A stretch of 32,044 nucleotides of DNA, taken from Oscillospiraceae bacterium. GTDB lineage: Bacteria; Bacillota; Clostridia; Oscillospirales; Oscillospiraceae. A program made the position numbers and the translations under genes. The notes under the pieces are model-generated. The model saw nothing but the letters and a program-made list of their open reading frames with translations, was not told the origin of the DNA and made no database searches. This document shows positions 31,391-32,044 of this stretch, in pieces. The first letter of the stretch is position 1. The number at the start of each line of letters is the position of its first letter. The stretch spans positions 1 through 32,044 of the forward strand of contig CADAAM010000085.1 in the NCBI GenBank assembly GCA_902785905.1. The letters are read 5' to 3'.

Positions 31391-31942
31391 TCAGTCAAGA
31401 TTCAGCCCGTCGTCGCAGATCAGGCCATAGCCGCCCTGTTTGCGCTTGTAGACCACAGAGAAAGCCTCATCCGCGTCCATGTTCTTGAAGACAAACCACT
31501 CATGCTCCAGCAGGTTCATCTGCAAAATGGCCTCTTCGGGAGACATGGGCTTGATGGAGAAGCGCTTCGAGCGTACGATCTTGAAATCGTCCGGCTCTTC
31601 CTCGACAGGCTGCTCATAGGCCGGCAGGACTTCTTTCTCCATGACGCCCTCTCTGAGCTTCTTCTCCAGGCGGGTCTTGTTCCGGCGAATCTGGCGCTCG
31701 ATGGCGGCGACGCCGGAATCGACCGAGGCATACATGTCGTTGGTCACTTCGCTCGCACGGTAGTAGATACCGTTGTTGTGGATGGTGATCTCAGCCTTAT
31801 GTCTGCCGCGTTCGATGCTGAAGGTGACATAGGCCTCGCCCTCGGTCCTGAAGAAGCGGTCCAGCTTGCCGATCTTTTTGATCGCATAGGCGCGCAGTTC
31901 CTCGGAGGAGTCCATCTTTTTCTCGCTGAAAGTGAACTTCAT
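31391..31942 (-). CDS. hpf: Ribosome hibernation promoting factor, long form
   Basis: Binds the small subunit and drives formation of inactive 100S ribosome dimers in stationary phase or stress. The 183 residues hold an N-terminal RaiA/YfiA domain (MKFTFSEKKMDSSEELRAY, VTFSIERGRHKAEITIHNNG, ASVDSGVAAIERQIRRNK) and a C-terminal dimerisation domain (VRSKRFSIKPMSPEEAILQM to FVFKNMDADEAFSVVYKR). ATG 31942 (MKFTF) has AAGGAG nine bases upstream and is preferred to the ATG at 31951. It has its own promoter and terminator. Confidence 0.94.
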   Translation of the reverse strand: MKFTFSEKKMDSSEELRAYAIKKIGKLDRFFRTEGEAYVTFSIERGRHKAEITIHNNGIYYRASEVTNDMYASVDSGVAAIERQIRRNKTRLEKKLREGVMEKEVLPAYEQPVEEEPDDFKIVRSKRFSIKPMSPEEAILQMNLLEHEWFVFKNMDADEAFSVVYKRKQGGYGLICDDGLNLD

Positions 31943-32002
31943 GGGTGACAACTCCTTTCCTTTATGCCGTCAAAAAACGAAAGTCCGTCTTTTGTACTTT
32001 AG

Positions 32003-32031
32003 AGTATAACACAAAAATCGCAGAATTTGAA
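32003..32031 (-). promoter_or_regulatory. Promoter for hpf
   Basis: On the minus strand TATACT (32008-32003) lies 17 bases after TTCAAA (32031-32026). The -35 is weak. Confidence 0.5.
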
Positions 32032-32044
32032 TATTCTTTTCCGC

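Overview
The window looks like a piece of a GC-rich Clostridia chromosome, most likely an Oscillospiraceae-type anaerobe. This is inferred from AGGAGG-type ribosome binding sites, TTGACA/TATAAT-like promoters with 17-base spacers, an RsbW/STAS-type regulatory pair, a long-form hibernation factor and the protein styles. I see no rRNA, tRNA, CRISPR array, transposase or phage gene. The content is mainly housekeeping and metabolic.

Layout: (1) 1-2116, rightward: the C-terminal part of a MATE exporter and a GGDEF protein. (2) 1985-4783, leftward: a small membrane protein, an RsbW-like ATPase, a PHP phosphoesterase and a STAS anti-sigma antagonist. (3) 4904-7729, rightward: a HAD-like/DUF3574-like protein that seems to lack its N-terminus, and a UvrD/PcrA helicase with a broken C-terminus. 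(4) 7779-8897, leftward: a DUF362/ferredoxin protein. (5) 9286-9918, rightward: a zinc-ribbon, single-pass, Ig-like protein. (6) 10234-11983, leftward: a Suv3-like helicase with a frameshift. (7) 12155-14534, rightward: a metY-metA operon for methionine synthesis by direct sulfhydrylation. (8) 14548-15011, leftward: two very small genes, one with a double-glycine leader followed by a two-CxxC zinc-ribbon-like core. (9) 15122-20024, rightward: a ferric-iron-type ABC importer (binding protein, two-domain permease, ATPase). (10) 20025-20552: no gene, but a dense cluster of hairpins and repeats. (11) 20553-31942, leftward: hpf alone, then a colinear chain from rsmI through a methyltransferase, an acyltransferase, a GltS-type symporter, two membrane glycosyltransferase-like proteins, a lipoprotein, a dipeptidase and a PLP-fold protein to a YbaK/ProX deacylase.

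The most unusual feature is a recurrent scar. Five otherwise well-conserved genes (UvrD, Suv3-like helicase, iron-binding protein, GtrII-like, YbaK-like) each switch reading frame once, at a point where a short stretch of family-conserved sequence appears to be missing. A sixth (PlsC-like) appears to have lost a similar stretch in frame, including its EGTRS-type motif. A seventh gene seems to have lost its N-terminus. At four of the six internal junctions the joint lies at or next to the centre of an 8-10 base inverted repeat. This could be an assembly artefact, genome decay or something biological; raw reads and a close relative would decide. Other points of interest are a 60-base interspersed repeat carrying a bidirectional terminator, multi-hairpin intergenic elements, and an unusual soluble domain in the ABC permease.
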